Assembly (NCBI GenBank): GCA_009885105.1
Contig: VFLI01000066.1
Coordinates: forward strand, 47,837-111,836
DNA length: 64,000 bases
Direction of reading: 5' to 3'
From: Spirochaetia bacterium
GTDB taxonomy: Bacteria; Spirochaetota; Leptospiria; Leptospirales; Leptonemataceae
The notes under the pieces were generated by a model. It made no database searches. It was not told the origin of the DNA and was given only the letters and a program-made list of their open reading frames with translations. Shown in pieces: positions 35,321 through 43,598 of this stretch. Position numbers and translations under genes: made by a program. Positions within the stretch are counted from its first letter, which is position 1. Each line of letters starts with the position of its first letter.

Positions 35321-36538
35321 TCAGGCCAGCAGCATAAAACTCTTCACCAATCCCATCCCTTTGATTTCAATCGAACCGCGTTCTTCCAGTTTGAATTTAC
35401 CTTTCAGAAGATTGTATGTAGACTCTGTGACCTGAATCTGCCCGGGCAGTCCGTGCGACTCCATGCGCGAGGCCGTGTTGACGCTGTCCCCCCACAGATC
35501 GTAGATGAATTTCTTTTTTCCAATCACGCCTGCCACGGCGTCGCCGGTGTTGATGCCGATCCGCAATTCCAGAGGCAATTCGCTCTTATTTCTGTAATCT
35601 CGGATAACATCAAGCATCTCAAGCGCAAACCGGGCGACGCTCTCTGCATGCATCGGGTCCGGTTCCGGCAGGCCGCCCACAACCATGTAAGCATCGCCGA
35701 TGGTTTTTATTTTTTCCAGTCCGTGTTTTTCGGCCAGATCGTCGAATGAAGAAAAAATATCGTTCAGCAGCGATACCACGGCAACAGCCGGCATTTTTTT
35801 CGACATTTCTGTGAAACCGACAATATCTGAGAACAGTACTGTGCAGTTTTCAAAACGATCCGCAATTGTATCCGGGCTTTCTCTGAGCTTCTTTATTATG
35901 GAAGAAGGCAGTATATTCAGAAGCAGTCGTTCCGATTTCTCCTGCTCCTGCTTCAGAAACTTTTCTGCAGTATGAAAGGTTGTATATATATAGTAAGAAA
36001 ACGCAAAAACAAGAATTCCCAGACCCAGGTTGATGGCAAGTCGCTGCTGGTAGACAAGAGACGTATCGGCATGGCCCATACCGGGGAATTTATCTGAAAA
36101 TACCTCAAGTAAGCCAAATGCAAACAATGCCAGGATCGAGAGCGCGTACATCCAGCGTTTTTCCGCAGCCGGAAAAACAAAAAAGATCACCATGATCTCT
36201 GTCAGAAGAAAATAATGGAAGTGAGTTCCTGTCCCCGCTATTACGGAATTTCCGCCCAGGAAAGAAAGTGAAAAAAAAGCGAAACACAAGCGCGCCGCTT
36301 TTGTGGAGCCGCGGGAATTTAAATACAGGCAGATGATCAGAGAGAGTGAATATACCAGGGAAGCGATGCTGTACTGAAACGAAATTCCAATAAACATAGA
36401 AGCCGGTATGTTCAGCAGAGTGAATGCAGCCACAATCAGACAGAGGCTGTTCGTGAGCACAATATGTTTGTGCTCGGCCGTATCATCGGCATACGACACG
36501 CCCAGATAGGCCAGCTGATTCCATAGAATTTGAAGCAT
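35321..36538 (-). CDS. Membrane class III adenylate cyclase
   Basis: This 405-residue enzyme should make cyclic AMP. Six transmembrane helices cover about residues 25-185, followed by a coiled linker with LLLNILPSSIIKKL, common in this class, then the catalytic domain (about 215-400). Metal-binding aspartates are D228 (LFSDIVGF) and D272 (IGDAYM). Substrate residues K268 and D337 (YDLWGDSVN) are the pair that selects ATP over GTP, and N344 and R348 are the transition-state residues, so it looks active. The lipoprotein gene follows in the same operon. Confidence 0.93.
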   Translation of the reverse strand: MLQILWNQLAYLGVSYADDTAEHKHIVLTNSLCLIVAAFTLLNIPASMFIGISFQYSIASLVYSLSLIICLYLNSRGSTKAARLCFAFFSLSFLGGNSVIAGTGTHFHYFLLTEIMVIFFVFPAAEKRWMYALSILALFAFGLLEVFSDKFPGMGHADTSLVYQQRLAINLGLGILVFAFSYYIYTTFHTAEKFLKQEQEKSERLLLNILPSSIIKKLRESPDTIADRFENCTVLFSDIVGFTEMSKKMPAVAVVSLLNDIFSSFDDLAEKHGLEKIKTIGDAYMVVGGLPEPDPMHAESVARFALEMLDVIRDYRNKSELPLELRIGINTGDAVAGVIGKKKFIYDLWGDSVNTASRMESHGLPGQIQVTESTYNLLKGKFKLEERGSIEIKGMGLVKSFMLLA

Positions 36539-36636
36539 GGATCGTCATCACTGCATAGCTCGAAGCGGGCAAACAAAAAACTTTCGAGCAAAAAAAACAG
36601 TTGGCTCGTGAGGGGCAGGTCTCTGATTCTACCACA

Positions 36637-37173
36637 ATGCGCAGTTTGCCTGTTATTCGTTTTTCTCCCGACAAAGAAGATCTTTTACGTCAAATCGATG
36701 AAGTCCACAATGCGATCATTGAGTTTTACAGAGAAACGCCGGATGACCTTCTTGAATCACCTGCCTCTCCAGACGGTTGGAGTATACTGAAGAATATGAA
36801 ACATGTGGCCAGTACAAATCGATACATGGCGGCCTGGATCCGTTTGCCCCTTTTCATCCTGAAACTACGGGGGTGCCCATCAAAACCAGACATCACAGTG
36901 GAGCAGCTGCGAGAGACAAACAGACCAAACATCAAAAACTATGGGCGTTACGAACAGCACGGCAAACCGGACGATGCATTGAAATTAAAAATACTTGCAG
37001 AGATTTCGGCTTCTGCGGAGAAACTGAAGATTGCGGTACGGCGCAGAACGGAAGAGGAACTGACCTCTCTGAGCGGAATGTTCGGCGGAATGAATCTCAG
37101 AATGTTTGTGCATTTTGTTTTGAAACACAACGTCCACCATACGAACGTTGCCCGTTCACGCCTGGTATCCTGA
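36637..37173 (+). CDS. DinB-like four-helix-bundle protein
   Basis: This 178-residue protein has the DinB/YfiT-type pattern: SPDKEDLLRQIDEV at the start, WSILKNMKHVASTNRYM with a first histidine, and FVLKHNVHHTNVARSRL at the end with the remaining metal-type histidines. Family members bind a metal and some are thiol-dependent transferases. The substrate is unknown. The frame runs up to a TTG at 36601; I prefer ATG 36637 because homology-like sequence begins there, but no ribosome site supports either. Confidence 0.72.
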   Translation: MRSLPVIRFSPDKEDLLRQIDEVHNAIIEFYRETPDDLLESPASPDGWSILKNMKHVASTNRYMAAWIRLPLFILKLRGCPSKPDITVEQLRETNRPNIKNYGRYEQHGKPDDALKLKILAEISASAEKLKIAVRRRTEEELTSLSGMFGGMNLRMFVHFVLKHNVHHTNVARSRLVS

Positions 37174-37253
37174 CTCCATAGCCCCGCCCGTCATTAATAT
37201 ATTTATATTTACAGAAATTTATAGATGTATTTTATTTACCGAGAAAACAAAAT

Positions 37254-37694
37254 ATGGAAAAAGCGGCAGCCGAGAATATGCAAAACGCTGAAAGAACAGA
37301 ATGGACACCCATAGGGCAGACATCCAACACCCGGTACTATCATGTAGACGAGGATATCATGATCGTCGTGCCCGACCAGGGATTGAAAGATAACGGCCCT
37401 TCCGCTCTCGTCAATGCAGAGTTTCAAAAAAATTACCAGGAGAAGCTCGGACGGATCTGCGCTTCCATCGTTTTTATTTCAAGCCTCCTTTCCCAGGACA
37501 GCGAGGCCCGCCGGGTGTACAGTGAAAAAATGAATTTTTTTGCCGCAGCTCTGATTGTCACAAATCCTATCTCACGAGCTATAGGCAGTTTTTTTCTGGG
37601 TCTTTCAAAACCAAAATTCCCCACAAAGCTTTTCGATAATTACGAAAACGCAGTCGCCTGGATCAGAGAAAATCGGCCGGAAAAACAACAATGA
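37254..37694 (+). CDS. SpoIIAA-like small protein, paralogue 1
   Basis: Unknown 146-residue cytoplasmic protein. The sequence alternates strands and helices: an N-terminal YYHVDEDIMIVVPDQG strand pair, a central IVFISSLLSQDSEARRVYSE, then NPISRAIGSFFLGLSKPKFPTK and a C-terminal AVAWIREN helix. This pattern is familiar from STAS/SpoIIAA-like proteins of unknown role; that is a fold guess. It is a tandem paralogue of the next gene and overlaps it by 4 bp. Upstream, a TTTACA, 17 bases and TTTATT could be a promoter (weak). Confidence 0.72.
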   Translation: MEKAAAENMQNAERTEWTPIGQTSNTRYYHVDEDIMIVVPDQGLKDNGPSALVNAEFQKNYQEKLGRICASIVFISSLLSQDSEARRVYSEKMNFFAAALIVTNPISRAIGSFFLGLSKPKFPTKLFDNYENAVAWIRENRPEKQQ

Positions 37695-38107
37695 ATCCGG
37701 ATACGGCTCAGTGGAAATCCATCGGCAAAACAGACAACGCCGATTTTTTTGAAATCGCGCCGAATATCCTGGGCGTTCTTCCTTTCGAAGGAAGCACGGA
37801 CAGCGAAACCACCGCGCGTCAGAGCGTGAAACTGCAGCTGGAATATCTACGTCCGCTCGGAATGCGCGCCGGGATTGTCGTCTTTATGGATCCGATTCTC
37901 GAGCAGGATGCGGGGGCACGGCGGATTTATCGGGATTTGCCGGATCCGGCTTTTCAAATCTGCTATGCGCTGGTGGGCGGCACCGGATTCGGTCGGGCAG
38001 TCGGATCGGTATTTCTGGGGCTCAGCCGGCCCCGGGTTCCCACAAAAATGTTTTCAACTCTGGAAGAAGCGCTGAAATGGATTCGAGAACAGCTGAAGAA
38101 AAAATAA
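37691..38107 (+). CDS. SpoIIAA-like small protein, paralogue 2
   Basis: This 138-residue paralogue of the preceding protein shares DAGARRIYRD, GRAVGSVFLGLSRPRVPTK and the ALKWIREQ end. No DNA-binding or enzyme motif is seen. Its start overlaps paralogue 1 by 4 bp, and its last 31 bases overlap the start of the diguanylate cyclase gene. Three proteins with coupled translation suggest that the two small proteins bind one another or the cyclase. Confidence 0.75.
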   Translation: MNPDTAQWKSIGKTDNADFFEIAPNILGVLPFEGSTDSETTARQSVKLQLEYLRPLGMRAGIVVFMDPILEQDAGARRIYRDLPDPAFQICYALVGGTGFGRAVGSVFLGLSRPRVPTKMFSTLEEALKWIREQLKKK

Positions 38108-39012
38108 ATCCGGATCTGCCTCCCGCCCTGATTGAGGGGTTTGAGCAGATATGCGCGGGCAATTTCTCTTACAGGCTGCCGCGAAGCCTTTTAAAAGACG
38201 CCTCGGACCTGACCGCATTTTATTTCAACACAGTCGCCGAAGAAATCGAGCATATTATCCAGTCAACGAAGGAACAGGAAGTTAGACTCAGCGGAATCCT
38301 GGAAAACCTTTCACAGCTTCTCTTAAGAGTGGCCGCCGGCGATTTTTCAGTTGAGGCTCCGCGCGATTTCAGCGGAGATACAGCCGATGTGCTGGCCTTC
38401 CTCGTGAACAACACGATTCAGGAGCTGGATCTTTACATGAAGGCTGCCAGACAAAAAGCGGAGGCAGACCGAATCCAGCTGGAAGCTCTTGTCGCAGAAA
38501 GAACCCGCGAACTTCACCTGCTGGCCACGACAGATGTTCTGACAAAGACTTTCAACAGACGGCATATCATCGAAATTGCGGATCAGGAAATTTCCAGATC
38601 GGGCCGGCACGGACACGATCTGAGCCTGGCAATGCTGGATCTGGATCATTTCAAATCCGTCAACGACACATTCGGCCAAGCAGCCGGAGACACCGCTCTC
38701 CTGATGGCGGCCGATGCAATGCGAAGCCGCATCCGCTCTCACGACCGTCTGGGACGTTACGGAGGGGAGGAATTCCTGCTGATAATCCCGGAAACCCATA
38801 TTGCGGGAGCATTGGTACTGGCGGAAAAAATACGCGCGGCCATCGAAAAGATGGAAATAAAATCGGGAGAGAACCGAATACCTCTGTCAGCCAGCATCGG
38901 CCTGGCACAGTGGCAGATGAGTGAACCGCTGGACAGCGTCCTTACCCGCGCTGATGCCGCGCTGTACCGGGCCAAGGATAATGGGAGAAACTGCGTCGTT
39001 GCGGATAAGTGA
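38077..39012 (+). CDS. Soluble diguanylate cyclase with tandem HAMP-like regions
   Basis: This 311-residue protein should make cyclic-di-GMP. The GGDEF domain (about 150-308) has the active motif GGEEF (229-233) and, five residues before it, the inhibitory I-site R220-x-x-D223, so product feedback is expected. The N-terminal half has no membrane helix; it contains two HAMP-like stretches (AGNFSYRLPRSLL and AGDFSVEAPRDFS) joined to a coiled coil. It overlaps the SpoIIAA-like paralogue by 31 bp and probably takes its input from those two proteins. Confidence 0.9.
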   Translation: MDSRTAEEKINPDLPPALIEGFEQICAGNFSYRLPRSLLKDASDLTAFYFNTVAEEIEHIIQSTKEQEVRLSGILENLSQLLLRVAAGDFSVEAPRDFSGDTADVLAFLVNNTIQELDLYMKAARQKAEADRIQLEALVAERTRELHLLATTDVLTKTFNRRHIIEIADQEISRSGRHGHDLSLAMLDLDHFKSVNDTFGQAAGDTALLMAADAMRSRIRSHDRLGRYGGEEFLLIIPETHIAGALVLAEKIRAAIEKMEIKSGENRIPLSASIGLAQWQMSEPLDSVLTRADAALYRAKDNGRNCVVADK

Positions 39013-39018
39013 CTGCTG

Positions 39019-40245
39019 TCAGTCCTCGTCCAGCCTTCGCACAGAAAATCCTTCGCCCGATATTTTTTCAAGAATGATCTGGATGTGTTCCGGATCCCTG
39101 GTCTCGATCGCCAGATCCAGATAGGCATTTTTGACGGAAATCTGCGCAAAAATGCGCTGGTGCGAAACTTCGATAATATTGCCGCCGCATTCCGCCACAA
39201 TTCCTGAAATTTTCGCAAGCGAACCCGGCCGGTCGGAAATGGTAATGCGAAGACGCGCGACTCGTCCCTCTCTGACAAGGCTGCGCATCAACAGGGAAGC
39301 CAGTATTCTTGTATCGATATTTCCTCCGCTGAGAACCAGAGCGGTTTTTTTTCCAGCAAATTTTTCCGGGTATGTGCAGATGGCCGCCAGGGGAGCCGCT
39401 CCTGCGCCCTCCGCAACCGTCTTCTCAATATTGAGAAGCAGACAGACGGCGTTTTCCAGAGATTCCTCGGACACGAGAAGCATCTCGTCCACCAGTTTCC
39501 TGGCCGCAACAAGCGTCAGTCTGCCAGGCGATTTCACCGCGATGCCTTCTGCGATGGTTTCTCCCTCTCCGTGTACTGATTCGCCGTGAAGCGCATGATA
39601 GAATGCGGGATAGGAGGCGCTCTGAACTCCGATCACCCTGATGGAGGATTTCAGAGATTTTGCGGCCGACGCAATTCCGCAGATGAGACCTCCCCCGCCG
39701 ACGGGCGCAACAATTATTTCAAGATCCTCTCTCGCCTGGATTATTTCCAGCCCAACGGTGCCCTGACCGGCGATGACTTTTTCATCATCGTACGGATGAA
39801 TCAGAGTCATTCCTTCATTGATGAATCTTTCAGAAAAGGCGAAAGCCTGGTCCAGCGTGCTGCCTTGAATTTCCACACGGGCTCCAAATTCCTGTGTATG
39901 CCTTACCTTGATGAACGGGGTTCCGACCGGCATCACAATACAGGCGGGTATGCCCAATCTCTGCGCATGGTAGGCGACGCCCTGAGCATGGTTCCCGGCA
40001 GAAACCGCCACAATGCCTCTCTTCTTTTCTGAATCCGACAGACTCAGCAGTCTGTTGAGAGCGCCGCGCTCTTTGAAAGACGCGGTAAACTGGAGATTTT
40101 CAAATTTGATATAGATCTCTGCTCCGGTGAGCTGAGAAAGCGTCCGTGAATGCAGAAAAGGCGTGAGGACTACGGCTCCTTCAATATTTTTTGCGGCGGT
40201 AATGATATCTTCAAGGGTCGTCAAACAGGATGGTTTTGAAGACAT
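39019..40245 (-). CDS. ilvA: Threonine ammonia-lyase with C-terminal ACT domain
   Basis: A 408-residue PLP enzyme that deaminates threonine to 2-oxobutyrate. The PLP lysine is K58 in ASFKERGALNRL; the SAGNHAQGVAYHA and GGGGLICGIA phosphate-binding loops are intact. The last ~75 residues form one ACT domain (LRITISDRPGSLAKISGIVAE), as in the TdcB/short IlvA type, and may bind an amino-acid effector. A longer open frame runs to 40614, but I start at ATG 40245, where the family begins; the extra part overlaps the divergent gene. It is 6 bp past the end of the converging diguanylate cyclase gene. Confidence 0.92.
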   Translation of the reverse strand: MSSKPSCLTTLEDIITAAKNIEGAVVLTPFLHSRTLSQLTGAEIYIKFENLQFTASFKERGALNRLLSLSDSEKKRGIVAVSAGNHAQGVAYHAQRLGIPACIVMPVGTPFIKVRHTQEFGARVEIQGSTLDQAFAFSERFINEGMTLIHPYDDEKVIAGQGTVGLEIIQAREDLEIIVAPVGGGGLICGIASAAKSLKSSIRVIGVQSASYPAFYHALHGESVHGEGETIAEGIAVKSPGRLTLVAARKLVDEMLLVSEESLENAVCLLLNIEKTVAEGAGAAPLAAICTYPEKFAGKKTALVLSGGNIDTRILASLLMRSLVREGRVARLRITISDRPGSLAKISGIVAECGGNIIEVSHQRIFAQISVKNAYLDLAIETRDPEHIQIILEKISGEGFSVRRLDED

Positions 40246-40305
40246 ATGCAAGGCTTTCAATATATTTTTATTAATATTTTTCTTGAAAGAATTTTCACCC
40301 TCTGA

Positions 40306-42171
40306 ATGATCAAGCCAATGCGCCCAAAGTTCCTGATTCTCAACGCCCTGATTCTGGTGTCCTGCGCCGATGTTCCCAGGCCGGCGTTGCAGATTCTGGA
40401 AAGGGATGTTGAATTTGAACAGCTGGGAGAATTCGTCAACGACTGGCATCTTTCCCGGGATTCCATCCCGAATCTTGGATACGATCGAAGTGTATGGGTA
40501 AAATTTCCTGTTATCAACAGAGAGTCCGGTGAAAGAGATTTTGTCCTGGAAATAGGAGCGCCCTGGGTGGACCGGTTCGATTTTTATCTGGTTGGAAAAT
40601 CCAACTTCAGACACTTAGAAGCCGGTCTCCTGCGACCGGCCGGCGGACTGATCTATCACAGACATCCCTCTTTTCATTTTTCTCTCCCTGCCGGCGAGAC
40701 CGCCGTAATCTTTATCCGCGCCCGTACGACAGGTCTCTTGACCCTGCCGATGCGCCTCTGGAGCGCCGACGATTTCCAGCATAAAATTCCCGCCGAATAC
40801 TCAATACACGGGATCTACTTTGGGACGATTGCCGCGCTTCTGATTTATAATCTGAGCGTTTTTTTCTTCGTGCGAGACCGCTCCTATCTGCTCTACTGTG
40901 CCTATCTGACCTGCATCTTCATTGTCTACGCAATTATGGGAGGTTTCGCGAAACAATTTCTGCCGGGCGAAGATCGCTCCTATTTCAAGCCGCTGATGCT
41001 CTTCACGGGTTTGCTGTCGATGGTGTTTGTGAGTCTTTTTACACGAGATTTTCTGATACTGCGTGAAATAAATCGCAAACTGGACAAAGGGATCATGGGG
41101 CTGTCAATCTTCTGTCTGACCCGCGCGCTAATCATACCGCTTATTCCTTACAGCGCCGGAGTCCGCATCGTGAATTTGATAATTCCAATTCTCACGATTT
41201 CACTGATTTCTACCGCCGCCTGGTGCGCGAACCGCGGAGTGAGCCAGTCGCGCTATTTTCTTCTCGCCTGGATTGTGCTGGCTGCTGGGACTCTGATGGA
41301 ATTCGCCACTAAATTCGGAGTCATTCCCGTAACGACGCCGGGAAGATTCGGCACACAGATCGGAAGTCTCTTTGAAGTCCTGCTGTTCTCGGTTTCTCTG
41401 GGACGAAGAATCCGCAGTCTGTCGGAAGAGAAGGCATCGGCCCAGAGCCGCCTCAGGTCGCTGGAAAATGACCTGGAAATTGCGCGCAGAATACACGCGA
41501 GAATACTTACCGCACAGATGCCGATTCTGCAGAATGCAAGCGTTCGCGTAAGTTATCTCCCTCTGCATGCCGTCGGCGGGGATTTTTACGATTTTCACGA
41601 AACGGACGGAAGCCAGACTGGAATCCTTATCGCCGATGTGACCGGACACGGTGTCGGGGCAGCGCTTGACTCATCAACGGTGAAGATTGCGTTTCGTCAG
41701 GAAATAATGGAAATGACATCGCCGGCGGCGCTCTTGAAAAATATGAATCACTTCCTCAAGGACTTGCTGGAATACAGGTTCGTCAGCGCCCTGTATCTAT
41801 ATCTGGACCTGGGGGCAATGAAGGCATCTGTTGCAAGCGGCGGCCATCCCCCGATGCTGTTGGTTCGGGACGGAGTAATCACTCCCGTGGAAACAGAGGG
41901 ATCTTTGCTGGCAGTTTTTCCAGATCCATTGTTTGAGGTAAAATCGTTCAATCTTGCCGCCAGGGACCGACTTCTGCTTTTCACAGACGGGCTTTTCGAA
42001 ATGCTGACTGATGAAGAAGATTCCATGCAGGTGTTTTACAGAATCATCCAGGAAATAAATACTCTGCCGGCCGACCTTTTTCACAGAACTCTGCTGGAAA
42101 AGCTGGCACGGCGCAGAAAAGAAACATTTGATGATATCACTCTTCTGACCGTCGATATCGGATCCAGATAG
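40306..42171 (+). CDS. 7TMR-DISM membrane receptor with SpoIIE phosphatase domain
   Basis: This 621-residue receptor has a signal sequence (with SCAD near residue 21), an extracellular beta-domain of the 7TMR-DISMED2 type (about 30-165), seven transmembrane helices (about 170-385), a coiled-coil linker and a PP2C/SpoIIE phosphatase (about 410-618). The metal motifs VGGDFYDF, IADVTGHGVGAAL and FDDITLLTVD are intact. DISM extracellular domains bind carbohydrate or small ligands in relatives. It would turn an outside signal into dephosphorylation of a STAS protein. Confidence 0.93.
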   Translation: MIKPMRPKFLILNALILVSCADVPRPALQILERDVEFEQLGEFVNDWHLSRDSIPNLGYDRSVWVKFPVINRESGERDFVLEIGAPWVDRFDFYLVGKSNFRHLEAGLLRPAGGLIYHRHPSFHFSLPAGETAVIFIRARTTGLLTLPMRLWSADDFQHKIPAEYSIHGIYFGTIAALLIYNLSVFFFVRDRSYLLYCAYLTCIFIVYAIMGGFAKQFLPGEDRSYFKPLMLFTGLLSMVFVSLFTRDFLILREINRKLDKGIMGLSIFCLTRALIIPLIPYSAGVRIVNLIIPILTISLISTAAWCANRGVSQSRYFLLAWIVLAAGTLMEFATKFGVIPVTTPGRFGTQIGSLFEVLLFSVSLGRRIRSLSEEKASAQSRLRSLENDLEIARRIHARILTAQMPILQNASVRVSYLPLHAVGGDFYDFHETDGSQTGILIADVTGHGVGAALDSSTVKIAFRQEIMEMTSPAALLKNMNHFLKDLLEYRFVSALYLYLDLGAMKASVASGGHPPMLLVRDGVITPVETEGSLLAVFPDPLFEVKSFNLAARDRLLLFTDGLFEMLTDEEDSMQVFYRIIQEINTLPADLFHRTLLEKLARRRKETFDDITLLTVDIGSR

Positions 42172-42236
42172 ACTGATATCATTTTCCCGGAGGAAATCGG
42201 CTTTACTGAATTGGTCGCCAATCCCTTCAGTGGCAT

Positions 42237-42920
42237 ATGCATTTTTCCTCCAGGCAGGCATACATAGCTTTTACGGCTGCCGCCGTCAATCTGGCTGCCA
42301 GCGCCGCCATGCTTTTCTGGCTGGCACCGGCCACGGCCGCAGGAGGCGCCCTTGAAACAAGACTCGCCTATATCGCCTCGCACACTCTGAGAGTTCAGAT
42401 CGGATGGTCCATCTGGATTGCGGCGTCGATCTCTCTGGTCCTTCTATTCTATGCGCTTTCATTTGATGAAAAAGGCGCTCCTGATTTCTGGAACACCTTC
42501 GCCGCATTGACGGCCCTGCTCGGGGGCGCTTCTGATACGTTAGCGGATCTCATTTCCCTGGGTATTCTTCCTCATCTGGCAGCGGCCTGGCAGAACTCAG
42601 TTGAAGCTCAAAAATTGTTCCTTGTTTCTCAGTTCGAACTGTGGGATCGATTTACGGTTCTCTGCACCGGTGGTCTGGGAAATACATTTTACGGTCTTGC
42701 AGGAACGATTCTGACAATCAACGCTTTCCACCGGAGACGTTTTTCTTCAATCATCCGGACGCTAAGTATCCCTTTGTGGCTCTGCACCTTCCTGATGAGC
42801 TACGGAAGTTTCACTCTTGATACGCATCTTCTGCCCTATGCTGTCGGATCGACTATGGCGCTTTTTGTAATCTGGTCATTTTTGATCGGCATGTATTTTT
42901 GCAGAAAAGGAGAAACGTAG
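42237..42920 (+). CDS. Polytopic membrane protein, function unknown
   Basis: Unknown 227-residue protein with about six transmembrane helices spread over residues 8-222 and few charged residues between. Its start ATG 42237 has no obvious ribosome site. It abuts the next membrane-protein gene without any gap, and AAAGGAGA inside its last codons serves as that gene's ribosome site, so the two are co-translated and may form a complex. I do not recognise the family. Confidence 0.7.
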   Translation: MHFSSRQAYIAFTAAAVNLAASAAMLFWLAPATAAGGALETRLAYIASHTLRVQIGWSIWIAASISLVLLFYALSFDEKGAPDFWNTFAALTALLGGASDTLADLISLGILPHLAAAWQNSVEAQKLFLVSQFELWDRFTVLCTGGLGNTFYGLAGTILTINAFHRRRFSSIIRTLSIPLWLCTFLMSYGSFTLDTHLLPYAVGSTMALFVIWSFLIGMYFCRKGET

Positions 42921-43403
42921 TTGTACTTCTGGTTCAAGATTTTCCATCTGGCCGGCGTGGTTCTATGGATCGGGCCTCCTCTCGGCGCATATCTTATGCA
43001 ATTGTATATTTTAAATAAACAGGACAAATCCGGACCAACGGCGTTGATTGTGAGGCGCGCATTTATCGCCGTACTCACTCTGGAACACGCGGCCCTGGCG
43101 CTGCTTATGGCAGGGGCCCTGGCAATGCTCTGGTACGGCGAATGGGTTTTTCTAACTTTTTTCTGGATTCAGATGAAAATCCTGATTTTCTGCCTGGTGA
43201 TTATCCCCATAGAAATTCTCGACATCTGGTGGGGGCAGATTTCGCCTGTTCTTGCCTTACGACGCGATAAAACACAGGACAGTTTTTCGCCGGAGCTTGT
43301 CAGAATTTTCAGACGTTATGATAGATTTGTGTATTTCAGCATTCCTTTTCTGCTTATCTCCTGGACGATATTCTTCTACCTGGCTGCGGCCAAGCCGACA
43401 TAA
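42921..43403 (+). CDS. Small polytopic membrane protein (DUF2269-like)
   Basis: This 160-residue protein has four transmembrane helices: FKIFHLAGVVLWIGPPLGAYL at the N-terminus with a histidine in the first helix, two central ones and one at about 135-155. That layout recalls DUF2269-type proteins, some of which are thought to bind haem or other cofactors; this is a weak resemblance. Start is TTG 42921 with GGAGA 8 bases upstream. It directly follows the 227-residue membrane protein. Confidence 0.68.
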   Translation: MYFWFKIFHLAGVVLWIGPPLGAYLMQLYILNKQDKSGPTALIVRRAFIAVLTLEHAALALLMAGALAMLWYGEWVFLTFFWIQMKILIFCLVIIPIEILDIWWGQISPVLALRRDKTQDSFSPELVRIFRRYDRFVYFSIPFLLISWTIFFYLAAAKPT

Positions 43404-43411
43404 TCCTCCAA

Positions 43412-43439
43412 TTGACAGCCGCATGAAACCGGCTTATTT
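43412..43439 (+). promoter_or_regulatory. Possible sigma-70 promoter before the TPR lipoprotein gene
   Basis: TTGACA (43412-43417) is followed after 16 bases by TTATTT (43434-43439). The leader to the next start would be about 150 bases. The -35 is perfect and the -10 is weak. Confidence 0.35.
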
Positions 43440-43598
43440 GCTTCTTAATCTGAAATCAACCGAAGTCAATGACGATAATTATATAGGGCCGGCAAATTCA
43501 GCTAATAATAGAATTCCGGATTACGTCTCATAAGATTTCTGTTCATGGATCATCTGAAGAACATATTTATCTCTGACGGAGAAAACTCCAGTCCGGCA

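Noticed and set aside
40246..40614. N-terminal extension of threonine ammonia-lyase
   Set aside because: It would overlap the divergent receptor gene by about 300 bases and adds sequence unlike the family; the enzyme proper begins at 40245.
43413..43428. TGACA, six bases, TGAAA as a possible HemR-type site
   Set aside because: It is a chance-level match upstream of an unrelated TPR lipoprotein gene, and I am not certain enough of the HemR consensus to use it.
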